This document shows, in pieces, positions 1 through 11,758 of a stretch of 64,000 nucleotides of DNA. The notes beneath the pieces were generated by a model. The model made no database searches, was not told where the DNA came from, and saw nothing but the letters and a program-made list of their open reading frames with translations. A program made the translations under genes and the position numbers. Each line of letters opens with the position of its first letter. Position 1 is the first letter of the stretch. This stretch comes from Eopsaltria australis (Eukaryota > Chordata > Aves > Passeriformes > Petroicidae), in contig JAVTVJ010000948.1 in the NCBI GenBank assembly GCA_034509425.1, positions 107,611-171,610 of the forward strand. The letters are read 5' to 3'.

Positions 1-235
1 TGTGGACCTTTTGAAAGATGCCAAGTCCTTTGTGGCAGAGAAAAAAAAGTTTAAGGTAAATAACTCTGTGGGAGTGGAGCTCTGACATAGCCAAAGTTGT
101 AAAAGCATTTCTGCCTGCTCTATGACCCCACCAAGTCTTGGGGAGCAACAGCAGGACAGGGCACAGAGAGGAGCCAGAGGGATGGGAGTGGGGAACTCCT
201 GATGACCTGGACACTTTCTTCTTCATGTTACTGAC
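1..235 (+). other. 5' flank of receptor unit 1
   Basis: This is non-coding upstream sequence, present with variations in front of every receptor exon 1 in the window (for example about 36.2-36.4, 53.8-54.0 and 61.4-61.6 kb). I see no convincing TATA box. The window begins inside this flank, so the unit is cut on its left. The transcription start cannot be placed from sequence alone. Confidence 0.6.
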
Positions 236-349
236 CAGGATGGAGCCACTTTAGGATATGGATCCCAAAGGAGCAAGAGGTACCAGGAAGCGCCGCTGAT
301 CTGGACAGACCCCCTTTGCCTGCTGCTGCTGCTGCCCCACAGTGAACAG
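236..349 (+). other. Non-coding exon 1 of receptor unit 1 with 13-codon uORF
   Basis: The 3' end is set by a good splice donor (AACAG|GTCAGT, intron starts at 350). The partner acceptor (CACTGCAG|GGAGCT) ends at 594, giving a 245-bp intron. An ATG at 258 opens a 13-codon reading frame ending in TGA at 297-299 (peptide MDPKGARGTRKRR). The same donor, acceptor and uORF recur in the other units. The left edge given here is approximate because the transcription start is unknown. Confidence 0.6.
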
Positions 350-705
350 GTCAGTGGAATGGTTTCCTTCCTCCCTACCCCACCTTCCTCTCCTCCAGCA
401 GCTGCTCTCTTCCTGCCACCCTCTCCCAGTGACTGCAGTGCCCTCCCCAGGTGCTCCCCCCTCTGCCCTGAGCTTCCCTTCTGCATCCCCTGCTGAATAT
501 CCCAACCCTCTCACCTCCCTCTCCCACCCCAAAATTTCCCCTGCCCCCTCCCCAGCCCATCTCACTTCTCTCCACTGAATCTTTCCCACTGCAGGGAGCT
601 GCTGAGGAGCTGCATGGTCCATCCCTGGATTCTCCAAGCACTGACTCCTCATCCACTCTGACCACAGCCAGGGGACACATCCCACTGCCTGCCCAGTGTC
701 CATCC

Positions 706-1653
706 ATGGAGGTGACCACCGTGTCCCCATCTGCCATCTCACCCACTGAAGGAGATGATCTGTGTGAGATAGATGTCACCAATGTGGCCATACACAGTGT
801 GACACTGCTGATCGGCCTCTGTGGGCTGGCTGGGAATGGGGCTGTCCTCTGCCTCCTCAGACTAAAACCCACTAATAACCTCATCTTTGACCTGGCTGTC
901 ACTGACTTCATCTTCCTTCTCTTCGCAGTCCCCTCCACCCTCGTCTTCCTGTTCGAGGACATGTCCTGCTCTCCTATCACGCCCATGATGTATGTGAGCT
1001 TCCTTTTCCAGCTGTCAGTTCTCTCCTACTACTGGGGGCTGTCCAGGCTGACGCGCTTCAGCTTTGTAAGTGACATGTACATGCTCTGGCAGCTCTGCTA
1101 CTGCTGCAAACTTCCAGAGCGCCTGTTGTGGATCGTGGAGGGTGCCCTGGACTGGGCCTTTTATGCTCTCATCGCTGTCATTCCCATGCTGACATTCCTC
1201 TGCCCATCACATGAGCAGGAGCTCTGCCGCATCTCTCTCATGTCCGTGTATGGCCTCATCCTGCTCCTCGTTGCTGCACCCATGGTCATTTCCCGCACAA
1301 TCAACTTCATTAAGACCACGTGTGGCTCCCAGCAGCAGCAACCCAAGAGACTCGACATCGTTATCTTCCTCATTGTGCTCTTCATTCTCCTCCTCAACCT
1401 CTGGAATTTCCTGCACCAGCTCGGGTACATCGTTGTGCCCTCCCAAGTTGTTTTCCTGCTCACCTGCATCACCAGCAGCATCAAACCCTTCATCTACATT
1501 TTGGCAGGGATCTCCTGGAGGCCCTGCTCCATGGGGAGGTGCTGGACACACTGTACTGTGGGGTCCCTCCGGCTCTCCCTCCAGAGGGTCTTTGAGGAAT
1601 TTGAAGAAAATACTCCCAGAATCTATGATGCAGCCAGGGACACAGAGGTATGA
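706..1653 (+). CDS. Mas-related GPCR, MRGPRH-like (unit 1), 315 aa, open
   Basis: This is a seven-transmembrane receptor of the Mas-related family, an orphan-type plasma-membrane GPCR. The single coding exon starts at ATG 706, 111 bp after the splice acceptor, and ends at TGA 1651-1653. Its length of 315 aa is normal for the family. TM1 lies around residues 28-50, TM2 60-82 (with LAVTDF), TM3 95-115, TM4 140-162, TM5 175-200, TM6 217-240 and TM7 250-272. The SSIKPFIY segment of TM7 replaces the family's NPxxY with KPFIY. The ERC motif expected after TM3 is missing; SDMYML stands in its place. ICL1 is short. The frame is open back to the acceptor, but exon 1 holds no in-frame ATG here, so MEVTT is the likely start. 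Expression and coupling are unknown. The family assignment is firm from the overall pattern; the exact orthologue is not. Confidence 0.85.
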   Translation: MEVTTVSPSAISPTEGDDLCEIDVTNVAIHSVTLLIGLCGLAGNGAVLCLLRLKPTNNLIFDLAVTDFIFLLFAVPSTLVFLFEDMSCSPITPMMYVSFLFQLSVLSYYWGLSRLTRFSFVSDMYMLWQLCYCCKLPERLLWIVEGALDWAFYALIAVIPMLTFLCPSHEQELCRISLMSVYGLILLLVAAPMVISRTINFIKTTCGSQQQQPKRLDIVIFLIVLFILLLNLWNFLHQLGYIVVPSQVVFLLTCITSSIKPFIYILAGISWRPCSMGRCWTHCTVGSLRLSLQRVFEEFEENTPRIYDAARDTEV

Positions 1654-1728
1654 GCCTGTTGATCCCTTTCCCAGTGCTGCTGAAGGACCCCAGCACAGTG
1701 GCTGAGGGTTTCCTTGTGCCACCTGATC

Positions 1729-1734
1729 AATAAA
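1729..1734 (+). terminator. Polyadenylation signal of unit 1
   Basis: AATAAA lies 75 bp after the stop codon within CTGATCAATAAATA. The same hexamer in the same context follows unit 8 (63071-63076) and, on the minus strand, units 2 and 3. In unit 7 it is mutated to AATAGA. Confidence 0.6.
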
Positions 1735-1883
1735 TATCCACAGGATCACCCTCCCTGTGGTGCTGTAATCCCACAGGAGAAGGGAGCTGGGGCATTGCCT
1801 TGGGTGATTTTTGAGTGATGCCCTCCGGGGAGCACGTTGCAGCATGGCTTTCCTCCTCCCTCCTGGCTCCACATGGCTCCAAG

Positions 1884-2975
1884 CAGTGCAGCCAGGCTCA
1901 GTCCTGTTCCCCAGCTCTATTCTCCATTGCATGACTCTCATTGCCTGCGCCTCAGGCAAGAAACTCCATCTCCTTTGCCTCAGCACATGAGTTTCATGGT
2001 GTTCTGAGGAATATCTTGTCTGAACAGGGTGGGAAAGGTTAATCCCTGGGGACACACCCAGCACAGCGTGGCCGTGATTTTCCAAATCTCTGCAGGGCTG
2101 GTGCTTCTCTATGACAGGAGAGGGATTGGGATCACGTGGCAGGACGTATTCTCCCCCTCTCTACCAGAGATGGTTGGTGTAGATATGGAAGCCATCACTC
2201 AGGCTGAAAAGCCCAGCAAGGGGTCGTCTCTGACACCAAAAGGGCTCAGGCATCAGCTAAGAATCAATATCTTAGTCTTAAGAGCAGATATGGGAAGAGA
2301 TCAAAGAAATATTTTGACTGAGAGACACTGTTTTACAAAGTATAAAAGACACACGAGTTATCACAGAGGCAGAAGCCTTCTACACATAGACCCTGAGACT
2401 TCTCCCTGGAGTTTGGACGCAAATTCCGTGGTTACTTCCCTGGGAATTTGGGGAAAGGATCTCAATGTGTGCCCCACCAACAAATGAATGATAAGATACA
2501 TTGAATCCTAAGTTAGATTATTTCTTTGCTAGCTGTAAAATTAGTAAGTACCTTGAAAGTCATGCTGTATTTCTTTACTAGCAGTTTCTTTTTCTCCTTA
2601 TTGCTGTGCAGTGTGTGTTTTAAGTCTTATGTCTGTTAGTTTTGTGTCTATGAAATAAAGAATTCATTCTATAGTAGACTGAATCAGCCATTATTAAAGA
2701 ACTTGTCAATTAGAGTGGCTTATGAGGTGCTGGCCACCTCAAGAAAGCTCCTGCCTGCTGCCAGAGGTCTGGTCAAAAGGCAGGAACTTATCTAAACCCC
2801 ACATCCATTCATAACAAATCACAGGGAGCATCCTTCCCCTTCTGTCTGGCAGAGCCAGCCCTGCATTCCCAGGTGATGGGAAGAGATCCAAATGACACCA
2901 GGTAGAGCTGCAGAGCTGGGGGAGGAAAAGCAACATTCCCTTACCATTTAAGTGGCAATTTGTCACACATTTGAC
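1884..2975. other. 1.1-kb insertion in the 3' flank of unit 1
   Basis: In unit 8 the 3' flank runs directly from CTCCAAGC to CCAGAAATAAATC. In unit 1 about 1.1 kb lies between these two points. The inserted part has TATAAAAG near 2340 and AATAAA near 2655, which resembles an LTR or old retroelement, but no clean TG...CA ends or target duplication are visible. Its right third is also found after the deletion point of unit 6 (from about 40957), so units 1 and 6 share it by descent. A 152-codon reading frame (2029-2487) inside shows no recognisable domain. Confidence 0.4.
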
Positions 2976-4305
2976 TTCCAGAATTAAATCATTATGAGTA
3001 AAGTGAGGGGTCAATGCTGAACTCCACTGAACCCTTGTGCCTGTGACCAAATAAACCTTGAAATATGGAAATTCTCATCACCAGATGTTCGCACCACTTC
3101 ACTGCACAGAAATTAGGGAGTTATGCTGCTGTTCTGCAGAATGGAACCATCCTCAGGTTCCCAAGCGTCAATGTCCAAGGAAGCCCTTGATCACCTCCAT
3201 CCTGAACCTGGCCACACTCAGGAGAAGCTGAACAGCGACTCTGCACAGCAGCTTCAACCACAATCCATCTTGTATTGATCTTTGTCATTTTGTTACTACC
3301 CCTACAATAAATTTTTATTTATTTCTTTTGTTTGTTTCCATCGTGGTATTTACAGGCATGAAATTTCAGGAATGAAAAACATCCAGGCTTTGCTGCAGAG
3401 CCCGTCCCTGGTGGACAGTGACAAAAAATGCCTCATTTCGTTAGTTGTTCCCATTCTAAAGCCTCTGGCTTGTCTGTGAGGAGGGCAGGTACCTGTCTCA
3501 TACCAGAACTCTTCCTAAGGCTGCTGCCTGCAATGGTTGGGGTGATGTTGACAGTACCAAGAGATCTTCATTCCCCCTGGGAGAGACCTGGGCAGCAGAC
3601 ACAGCTCTTACTCAGGGGGAAGTTGTCCTTCCTTTTCCCACGGCCTTACATCCAGGGGAATCCAACGTTCCACTGCATCTGGAAGGGGAAGTGAGAGTGA
3701 AAGCCATGGCTTTGGAGACACATGTAAGGTTAAACTGATTGGTTAATAATTAACAGAACACACCAATCTTGACATCTGAGAGGCTTTTTCTCTCCCTGTC
3801 TGCCTTTTTCCTGCCCATTGAAAAGTAGAAACATTCTGAGGTAGAACCTCTTGTCCAAAAACAAGTTGCCAAGGTAGTGTCTCTCAAGGCTAGTGCTGAA
3901 CAAACTGTCTTGGTTTGAAAGACTGATGACTGCCTAAGAAGGCGGGAATCTCCTCTGGAATGAAGAACATGAGCCTTCTCCCTCTGAATTATTATCACTT
4001 TGTAAATAAGGGGCTTTCAGGCAAAGATCTAGGAAAAGGAATAACAGTTCTTCAGTAGCATGTGTGTGTATAACAAGGCAAACAAACAACAACAATGGCA
4101 GGAACAACTAACAAAGGGAAAAAAACAGAAAACCCAATAAAGTCTCTTCCTGCTCTTTAGGCGCTCTTCCCTTGGGTGCAGTTCCGGTCACAGCCGGCAG
4201 GGGCGCTGGTGGCTCCCGGTGGGCAGGGCAGGTGCGATGATTCCCCCGTGGCTGCAGAGGGCGCTGTGGCGTGAGCGTGGGGACCACATGGTCATTGGAG
4301 CTGGG
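2976..4305. other. Shared 3' flank of the receptor unit
   Basis: This non-coding sequence is duplicated at about 41.35-42.69 kb and in part at 11.2-11.5, 28.4-28.9, 55.9-56.7 and 63.2-64.0 kb. It contains recognisable anchors, such as the stretch reading tcattttgttactacccctac, which is the very site used by a provirus elsewhere in the window. No coding potential is seen. Confidence 0.6.
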
Positions 4306-4360
4306 ATGGGATGGGATGGGATGGGATGGGATGGGATGGGATGGGATGGGATGGGATGGG
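4306..4360 (+). repeat. Pentanucleotide repeat (ATGGG)11
   Basis: Eleven perfect copies of ATGGG lie just left of provirus A. Reading frames through it (GMGWD-type repeats and, on the other strand, SHPIP-type) are artefacts. Confidence 0.95.
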
Positions 4361-4432
4361 ATGCAGGAACCTTGGAAGCAGCAAACAAGAACAGCAGAAA
4401 CGAGCAAAATCCTGGGGTGGTGGACTAGATGT

Positions 4433-5045
4433 TGTCTTAGGTTACACTAGTATGTATTCTATCACCGTCTTCATAAGCTGTTCAAACCAGGTGGGGCAGT
4501 GCTCCCTTCATGACTCATCCCTGATAACCCCAGAGGATGGCTTCTAATGGGCCAGCTGTTGAAACCAGGTGGGGAGGTGTTCTTTATCTCTTCCATGACC
4601 CATCCTCCCTCCAGGGGGATATCTCCTGTTAATGGGCCATTGAGTCCCACTGATAAAATTACATCATCCCATTGTGAGATGCTCCGCCCAGGGGGAGGAA
4701 CCAAGCATCCCTAGCTGGATATAATCAGAGATTTGGAACACCACAAGTCAGCCTTTTCCTCTGGATTCCCAGAGGAAGACAGGACCCTTCTACACCACCA
4801 CTGGACCTTCAGAGGAGAGCTACACCTTTTCACAGGATCACTGCTTCAACAGAACCACATCTATCACTCCCAGAGGACTGCAGCCACCATCTAATTGGAC
4901 TGCTACCAACACCCTGACCAGCAGGGTGTCAGGTTGTATTCTGACTCTGTCAGTGTTTTTTGTACTATTGCATTTGCTTTACTTTTTCTATTAAATTGTA
5001 GTTCTTACTTGGAGTCTCTCACTGATTTGCTTTCAAACTACCATA
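4433..5045 (+). repeat. 5' LTR of provirus A
   Basis: This LTR of about 610 bp starts TGTCTTAGG and ends in AACTACCATA, where the other copies end in CACA. It aligns with the LTRs at 10614-11198, 21258-21817 (-) and 27810-28393 (-). It shares sites such as TATGTATTCT and GGCAGTGCTCC with the 21.3-kb LTR rather than with its own partner at 10.6 kb. A primer-binding-like TGGTACCC begins at 5050. An alternative start at 4421 (TGGACTAG) would be preceded by GGTGG, which also flanks the 21.3-kb LTR. Confidence 0.8.
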
Positions 5046-5123
5046 TTTTTGGTACCCTACGTGAGGCCAGTGCTGAGAAAAGTCAGAATTACAATTTTCT
5101 CTTCTAGAAGCCACCTTTTCACC

Positions 5124-6530
5124 ATGATACTCAGCATACTTACATGGGTCTTGTACCTTGCTGTATACATTTCCACACATGGGGAACTACCTGCTTGCTG
5201 TAATGCTCCTGTGTAGACCAGGGTGTGGTATAAAAATTGCTTTATTGCTTTATTATGTCTATTGCATAATAACCTCAGAGGCAATGAACACCATTTGGAA
5301 TATATACTCAATTTTGTTTGCTTGTCCTACTCTGGGCTGCTACATCTGTGGCCTCCTCAACAATCACACCCAGCCCCAGGGGAAAGAGTAGAGAGTGGTG
5401 GTTTCTTTCAGCCTTTGAGACCTGACACAACACTTTTTGAAAATATTGAGTTCCCTTTGGATGTCAAAGATGGTAGCATCTTGCTGTCAGTTCTGCTTTG
5501 TCTTCTTTGTACAGCCTGCACCGTGTACACCATGCTTAGAGTCAGAACAATGCTCGATGCGACACAGTATCCGCAGGATGAGGACAAGAAAAGCAGCAAA
5601 GCATCAGGCAGCATGGCTACACAAACTGTCATGGAGGAAAAAGAGACCAAAAGAAACGACAGTCTCCACACAAGCCACCACCAAGCAAGAACAGCCTAAG
5701 CCAGCAGCAGTTGCTCCTGTTCAGAAAAAGAAATCCAAGCGCAAATCAGCCCACACAGTGACCAATGAGGAAGAGGCTGGACCTTCGCACCAAGCAGAAG
5801 AGACGGAGCCAGAGATCATCACTCGCCCTTTATCCCTGGGTGAGCTGCGTGACCTATGGAGGGAGTTCACCCGCCAGACAAATGAATCCATCCCAGCCCA
5901 GCTGCTTTGCATCTGGGATGCTGCAGTCAATGACACCATTCTAGATGGAAGTGAGGCCAGGCAGCTGGGATCTCTGTTCTAGGATGTGGTCATTGGCCAG
6001 GGGATAGGGAGAACCCAAGAAACTCTCAACTGCTGTCAAGTGTAAGGGACAGATACCTTTGTAAAGAAGACCTCCAGGTTCACCAAGGAAAAGGGAGCAC
6101 AATGGAACAAGGTATCCGATGCCTGAGAGAATTGGCCGTGCTGGAGATCATTTTCTCAGAAGATGAAAGATTCCCTAAGAACCCAGATGATGTCCAATGC
6201 AGGTCACAGATGTGGCTGAGATTCGCACGGCTTGGACCAGAGATATACTCCCGTTACCTAGCAACACTGCAATGGAGGGAAGGAGCGGACAAGGTGGGAG
6301 CAATTGTCAACAAACTAAGAATTTATGAGGACACTGTCACTGCCCCGTTACGCGCCCATGTCTCATCTGTGGAAACAAAGCTGGCTGAGCACGTCCCCAG
6401 CTTGGAAGAGAAACTCAGAAAGGAACTGAAGCAAGAAATTCACCACATCTTGCCAGAACCAACAAGAGTCTCTGCTATTAGAAGCAGACATTCCCCAGCC
6501 AGAGAAAGAGGATACACTCTGAGAGGATAA
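5124..6530 (+). pseudogene. ERVL-like gag remnant (provirus A)
   Basis: This is the structural gene of provirus A, broken by at least two frameshifts and stops. It is followed in three frames and matches the longer open copy in provirus C. The first ~130 residues are strongly hydrophobic in several blocks, followed by a lysine/glutamate-rich linker and an alpha-helical part ending near 6530. No zinc knuckle is evident. Hydrophobic N-terminal blocks are not typical of myristoylated Gag. Confidence 0.6.
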
Positions 6531-6869
6531 ACTCTGGTTTTTCCTTCAGGAGTATGGAGAAGACATGAGGAAGTAGGATGGAAAACCCACTTCTTCCTTA
6601 GCAGCCCGTGTACATGAACTGAAAAGAGGAACAGCTACCACAAGAAGCTCACCAAGAGTCAACGCCACTCCGGTCTCTTGTGGACAGAACTCTGGACAGT
6701 ATAGGAATGATGATATGACCGATCCTACTGAAGGGACTTCAGGAACATACTTACGGGAGGAGAGCAACATGTACCATGATCAAAAATAGAGGGGCCCTGC
6801 CTCTAGCCAGGTAGAGGAAAGGGACAACCAGATCTCTTGGACTGTGTGGATCTGATGGCCTGGTACATC

Positions 6870-9831
6870 TGACCCACAAAGATACACAGCTTTGGTTGAC
6901 ACCGGTGCTCAATGTACCCTGATGCCATCAAGGTACGTGGGAACAGAATCTATTTCTATTTCTGGGGTGACAGAGGGATCCCAACAGCTGACTGTATTGG
7001 AAGCTGAAGTGAGTTTAACTGGGAACGAGTGGCAGAAACACCCCATCGTGACCGGCCCAGAGGGCCCATGCATCCTGGGCATAGACTGTCTTAGAAATGG
7101 GTATTTCAAAGACCCAAAAGGACATTGTTGGGCTTTTGGGATAGCCGCTGTAGAAACAGAAGACATCCGACAGCTGAATACCTTGCCTGGTCTTTCAGAC
7201 AACCCCTCTGCTATGGGACTGCTGAAAGTTGAACAACAACAGGTACCAATCGCCACAGCGACAGTGCACCATCAGCAGTACTGCACAGAGACTCTGTGGT
7301 TCCCATCCACGAGGTGATTCGTAAACTGGAGAGCCAAGGGGTGGTCAGCAAGGCTCATTCACCCTTTAACAGCCCTATATGGCCAGTGCACAAGTCCAGT
7401 GGAGGATGGAGACTGACAGTGGATTACCATGGCCTGAATGAGGTGACACCACCACTGAGTGCTGCCGTTCCAGAGATGTTGGAACTTCAGTACGAGCTGG
7501 AACCCAAGGCAGCAAAGTAGTACTCAACCATCGATATTTTCAATGCCTTTTTCTCCATTCCTCTGGCAGGAGAGTGCAGGCCTCAGTTTGCTTTCACCTG
7601 GAGGGGCGTGCAGTACACCTGGAACAGACTGCCCCAGGGGTGGAAGCACAGCCCCACCATCTGCCATGGACTGATCCAGGCTGCACTGGAAAAGGCTGAG
7701 GCTCCAGAACATCTGCAGTACATCAACAACATCATCGTATGGGGGAACACAGCAGAGGAAGTCTTCAAGAAAGGAACAAGATCATCCAGATTCTCCTAAG
7801 AGCTGGTTTTGCCATCATGCGAAGTAAGGTTCAGGGACCTGCTCAAGAAATCCAGTTTTTAGGAGTCAAGTGGCAAGATGGACATTGCCAGATCCCGACA
7901 GAAGTAGTCAACAAGATCACTTCTATGTCCCCACTTATGAACAAGAAGGAAACCCAGGCTTTTCTAGGTGCTGTCGACTTTTGGAGAATGCATATCTCGG
8001 AATACAGCACGATTGTAAGCCCTCTTTATCTCGTGACACGAGAGAGAAGTTATTTCCAGTGCGGTCCTGAGCAACAACAAGCATCCAAACAAATTAAGCA
8101 GGAGATTGCCCATGCGGTAGCCCTTAGGGCCAGTCAGAACAGGGCAGGATGTGAAGAATGTGCTCTACACTGCCCCCAGTCCATGCTGGGGCCTGTGGCA
8201 GAAGGGACCTGAACAGACTTGAGGACGACCGCTTGGGTTGTGGAGTCGGAGATACAAAGGATCTGAGACCAGCTGTACCCCAACCGAGAAAGAGATTCTT
8301 GTGGCTTATGAAGGGGTTTGAGCTGCCTCAGAAGTGATTGGCACCAAAGCACAGCTGCTTCTGGCACCCTGACTGCCAGTGCTGGGTTGGATGTTAAAGG
8401 GAAGGGTTCCTTCCACACACCATGCCACTGACGCTACGTGGAGCAAGTGGATTGCGCTGATCACACAGCGAGCCCGGATAGGAAACCCTAATCACCCTGG
8501 GATTCTGGAAATTAGAACAAATTGGCCTGAAGATGAGACTTTTGGGTTATCTTCTGAAGAAGAGAAGGAGCAAGTGACACGTGCTGAGGAAGCCGCACCA
8601 TATAACAAGCTGTCGGAGAGCGAAAGATGATATACCCTCTTCAGTGATGGTTCCTGCCAAATTGTGGGCGCTAACCAGAAATGGAAAGCTGCTGTATGGA
8701 GCCCCACACGACATGTTGCACAAGCTACTGAGGGAGAAGGTGGATTGAGTCAGGTCGCAGAGCTTAAAGCCGTCCAGCTGGCTTTGGATATTGCCGAACG
8801 AGAGAAGTGGCCTCGGCTCTATCTCTACACCGACTCCTGGATGGTAGCTAATGCTTTGTGGAGTTGGTTGGGTCGCTGGAGAAAGGCCAAGTGGCAGCAC
8901 GAGGGAAACCCATCTGGGCCGCTGAGATTTGGCAGGACATCGCTACCCGTGTAGAGAGGCTGACTGGGAAGGTTTGACACGTGGATGCACACGTACCCAA
9001 GAGTCGGGCCAATGAAGAGCATCGTAACAACGAGCAGGTGGACCAAGCTGCCAAACTGAGAGTATCACAGGTGGATCTGGACTGGCAGCACAAGGGAGAA
9101 TTATTTCTAACTTGTTGGGCCTGTGATGCCTCTGGTCATCAGGGATGAAATGCAATGTACCGATGGACTCGTGACCGAAGGCTGGACTTGACCATGGACA
9201 GCATCTCACAGGTCATCCACGGCTGCGAGACCTGCGCTATGATCAAGCAGGCCAAGCGGGTGAAGCCTCTGTGGTACGGTGGACGATGGTTGAAGTATAG
9301 GTATGGGGAAGCCTGGCAAATTGACTACATCACCCTTCCCCAAATCCGCCAAGGCAAGCGCTACGTGCTGACCATGGTGGAAGCAACCACTGGATGGTTG
9401 GAGACCTACGCTGTGCCTCATGCTACTGCCTGGAACACCATCTTAGGCCTGGAAAAGCAAGTCTTGTGGAGACATGGCACCCCTGAGAAAATTGAGTCAG
9501 ACAACAGGACCCATTTCAAGAATGGCCTTATAAACAGCTGGACCAGAGAACATGGCATCAAGTGGATATATCATATCCCTTATCATGCACCAGCTGCCAG
9601 GAAAGTTGAATGGTGCAACGGACTACTTAAGACCACCCTGAAGTCACTTGGCCGGGGGACCTTCAAAAATTGTTGAATGAACTTAGCAAAGGCCACCTGG
9701 ATGGTCAACACACGAGGCTCCATCAATAGAGCTGGTCCTGTCCAGTCTGAAACCTTGCACACAGTGGACGGAGATAGAGTCCCTGTGGTACACATGAGAG
9801 GTATTTTAGGAAAGACTGTTTGGATTAGTCC
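6870..9831 (+). pseudogene. ERVL-like pol remnant (protease, RT, RNase H, integrase), provirus A
   Basis: The protease has DTGAQC near 6895-6912. The RT runs from about 7290 with PQGWKHSP, and its catalytic box is degraded to YINNI near 7720 (YIDDI in provirus C). An in-frame TAG at 7518-7520 interrupts the RT. RNase H (about 8645-8900) shows DGS, an ELKAVQLA helix and YTDSW. Integrase (about 9100-9831) shows an HHCC-like zinc region (GCETC), then the first catalytic Asp (QIDYI), the second Asp (ESDN) and the Glu-bearing segment near 9600. A solo LTR splits the integrase C-terminus at 9832; the remainder resumes at 10379. Non-functional. Confidence 0.85.
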
Positions 9832-10378
9832 TGATAGCATAGGGGTCAAAATGATTTTGGGTTTGTAGTAGTTTTAGGTTGTAAAACTAACAATATGCCA
9901 TGTAGGCCTTAAGGAGAGGCCTTGGATGTTGTCTTTGTTAGGTTTAAAGTGTAGTCATGAGAACCGCACCTGTGTGCTTTTTTTCTAACGATTACTTATG
10001 ACAAGATTAATGAAATGATTGCTTAGTAAATATAAGTAAAAATAATAATTCAATTGCAACAATCCTGAGAAATGTTAGAGGGTAGTAGGAAAGGGGGGGC
10101 TGAAATTTTTGTTTGGGTAAAAACAATATATGCGATAGAAACAGTATTGAAGCTGAAACTCATGCTTGAGTGAAAACAATATATCCAATAGAGCAGTGTT
10201 GAATTAATGATTAACTGATGATCATAGGATGGTTATGTAAGGAACAAGTATAAATGTAACCATTTTTTGAACCCGTGGCGGAGCTTGATTTGGGTCCATT
10301 TGACCCCTCCTCCCAGGGCCCTTCAATAAGGCACCTTCATATAATCATTCTGTGATTATGTGTTTTCCTACGCAAACA
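9832..10378 (+). mobile_element. Nested solo LTR (547 bp) in integrase of provirus A
   Basis: TG...CA ends (TGATAGCATAGG ... CGCAAACA) interrupt the integrase frame. The uninterrupted sequence in provirus C (minus strand near 22.05 kb) shows the empty site, with 4-bp GTCC repeated at both sides. A second member of the same family lies at 22407-22847. A 4-bp duplication points to a class I (gammaretrovirus-like) LTR. The right end has a polyadenylation-like ATTATGTG stretch. Confidence 0.75.
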
Positions 10379-10613
10379 GTCCCACCTCAGACAAAGGCAA
10401 ACCCATCTGCGGGGTTGTTTTTGCTCAAGGACCTGGTTACACTTGGTGGGTAATGCAGAAAGATGGGGAAAACCATTGTGTATCACAAGGAAACTTAATT
10501 TTAAGTGCGAACTGTGTGTAAAGTTTCATTGTATATGTATATGAATATCTAAAGTTTAAAGAGGGTATTGGTTTTGGTATCATACAGATGGTGATAGAAT
10601 AAGGGGTGGATAA

Positions 10614-11198
10614 TATCTTAGGTTACAATATTCTGTATTCTATCACCATCTTCATGAGATGTTGGGGCCAGGTGGGGAAGTGTTCCTGGCTCATCCCTGA
10701 TGGCTGCGGGACATGTTTTCTAATGGGCCAGCCCTTAGAGCCAGGTGGGGCACTTTGCTTTGCTCATCCCTAAATGGCTCCAGTTAACGGGCCATTGAGT
10801 CCCACTGATAAAATTACATCATCCCATTGTGAGATGCTCCGCCCAGGGGGAGGAACCAATGCATCCCTATCTGGATAAAAACTGGAATTTGAAACACCAA
10901 AATCAGCTTTACCACTGGATTCCCAGAGGAAGACCAGATCCTTCTACACCACCACTGGACTTTCAGAGGAAAACGACACCTTTCCACAGATTCACTGCTT
11001 CAACAGAACCACATCTATCACTCCCAGAGGACTGCAGCCACCTTCTAAGTGGACTACTACCAACACCCTGACCGACAGGGTGTCAGGTTTTATTCTGATT
11101 CTGTCAGTGTTTTTGTTCTATTGCATTTATTTTAATTTTTCTATTAAATTGTAGTTCTGCCTTTGAGTCTCTCACTGATTTGCTTTCAAACTACCACA
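10614..11198 (+). repeat. 3' LTR of provirus A
   Basis: This 585-bp LTR ends ACTACCACA and is preceded by a purine-rich tract (AATAAGGGGTGGATAA). It is close to identical over long stretches to the 5' LTR of provirus C (27810-28393, 584 bp), far more so than to its own 5' LTR. It is followed directly by GGGTA (11199-11203). Confidence 0.85.
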
Positions 11199-11677
11199 GG
11201 GTAGTAACAAAATGACAAAGATCAGCAGAAGATGGGTTTTGGTTGTAGCTGTTGTGCAGAGTCGCTGTTCAGCTTCTCCTGAGTGTGGCCAGGTTCAGGA
11301 TGGAGGTGATCAAGGGCTTCCTTGGACATTGATGCTTGGGAACCTAAGGATGGCTCCATTCTGCAGAACAGCAGCATAACTCCTGAATTTCTGCGCAATT
11401 AAATGGTCTAAGCATCTGGTCATGTAAATTTCCATATTTTATGGTCTCTTTGGTCACAGGCACATGGGTTCAGTGGGGTTCACCTCTGACGCTGCATGTT
11501 CCTTAGAATGATTTATTTCTGGAGTGAAGAGCTTGGAGCCTTGTGGAGCCAGGTGGGAGGAGGAAAACCCATGCTCCACTCTGCTCCCAGCAGAACATCA
11601 CTCCCACAATGGCCCTGGCACAGCCCCTGCTCCCTTTTTCTGCAGGAACACAGCATGGGAGGGTGATCCTGTGGATA

Positions 11678-11683
11678 TTTATT
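11678..11683 (-). terminator. Polyadenylation signal of unit 2 (minus strand)
   Basis: AATAAA on the minus strand lies in the same TGATCAATAAATATCC context as unit 1, about 75 bp beyond the receptor stop codon. Confidence 0.55.
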
Positions 11684-11758
11684 GATCAGGTGGCTCAAGG
11701 AAACCCTCAGCCACTGTCCGTGTGTCCTTCAGAAGCACTGGGGAAGGGATCAACAGGC

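Larger units (their letters stand above)
4433..11198 (+). mobile_element. ERVL-like provirus A, LTR-gag-pol-LTR, degenerate
   Basis: This is a full-length endogenous retrovirus in plus orientation with two LTRs, a gag-like region, and protease, reverse transcriptase, RNase H and integrase domains. No env is seen. The RT signature and absence of env fit class III (ERVL-like) elements. Many stops and frameshifts disable it. The right flank GGGTA (11199-11203) does not match the left flank, but it does match the outer flank of provirus C at 28394-28398. The left flank leads into receptor unit 1 and the right flank into unit 2, in opposite orientation. Confidence 0.85.

Noticed and set aside
1207..2085. 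Long antisense frame opposite receptor 1
   Set aside because: It is the complement of the receptor coding exon and its 3' flank; similar antisense frames appear opposite other copies because of shared composition.
1884..2740. A solo LTR in the flank of unit 1 based on TATAAAAG and AATAAA
   Set aside because: No TG...CA ends and no target duplication were found, so it is listed only as an insertion of unknown type.
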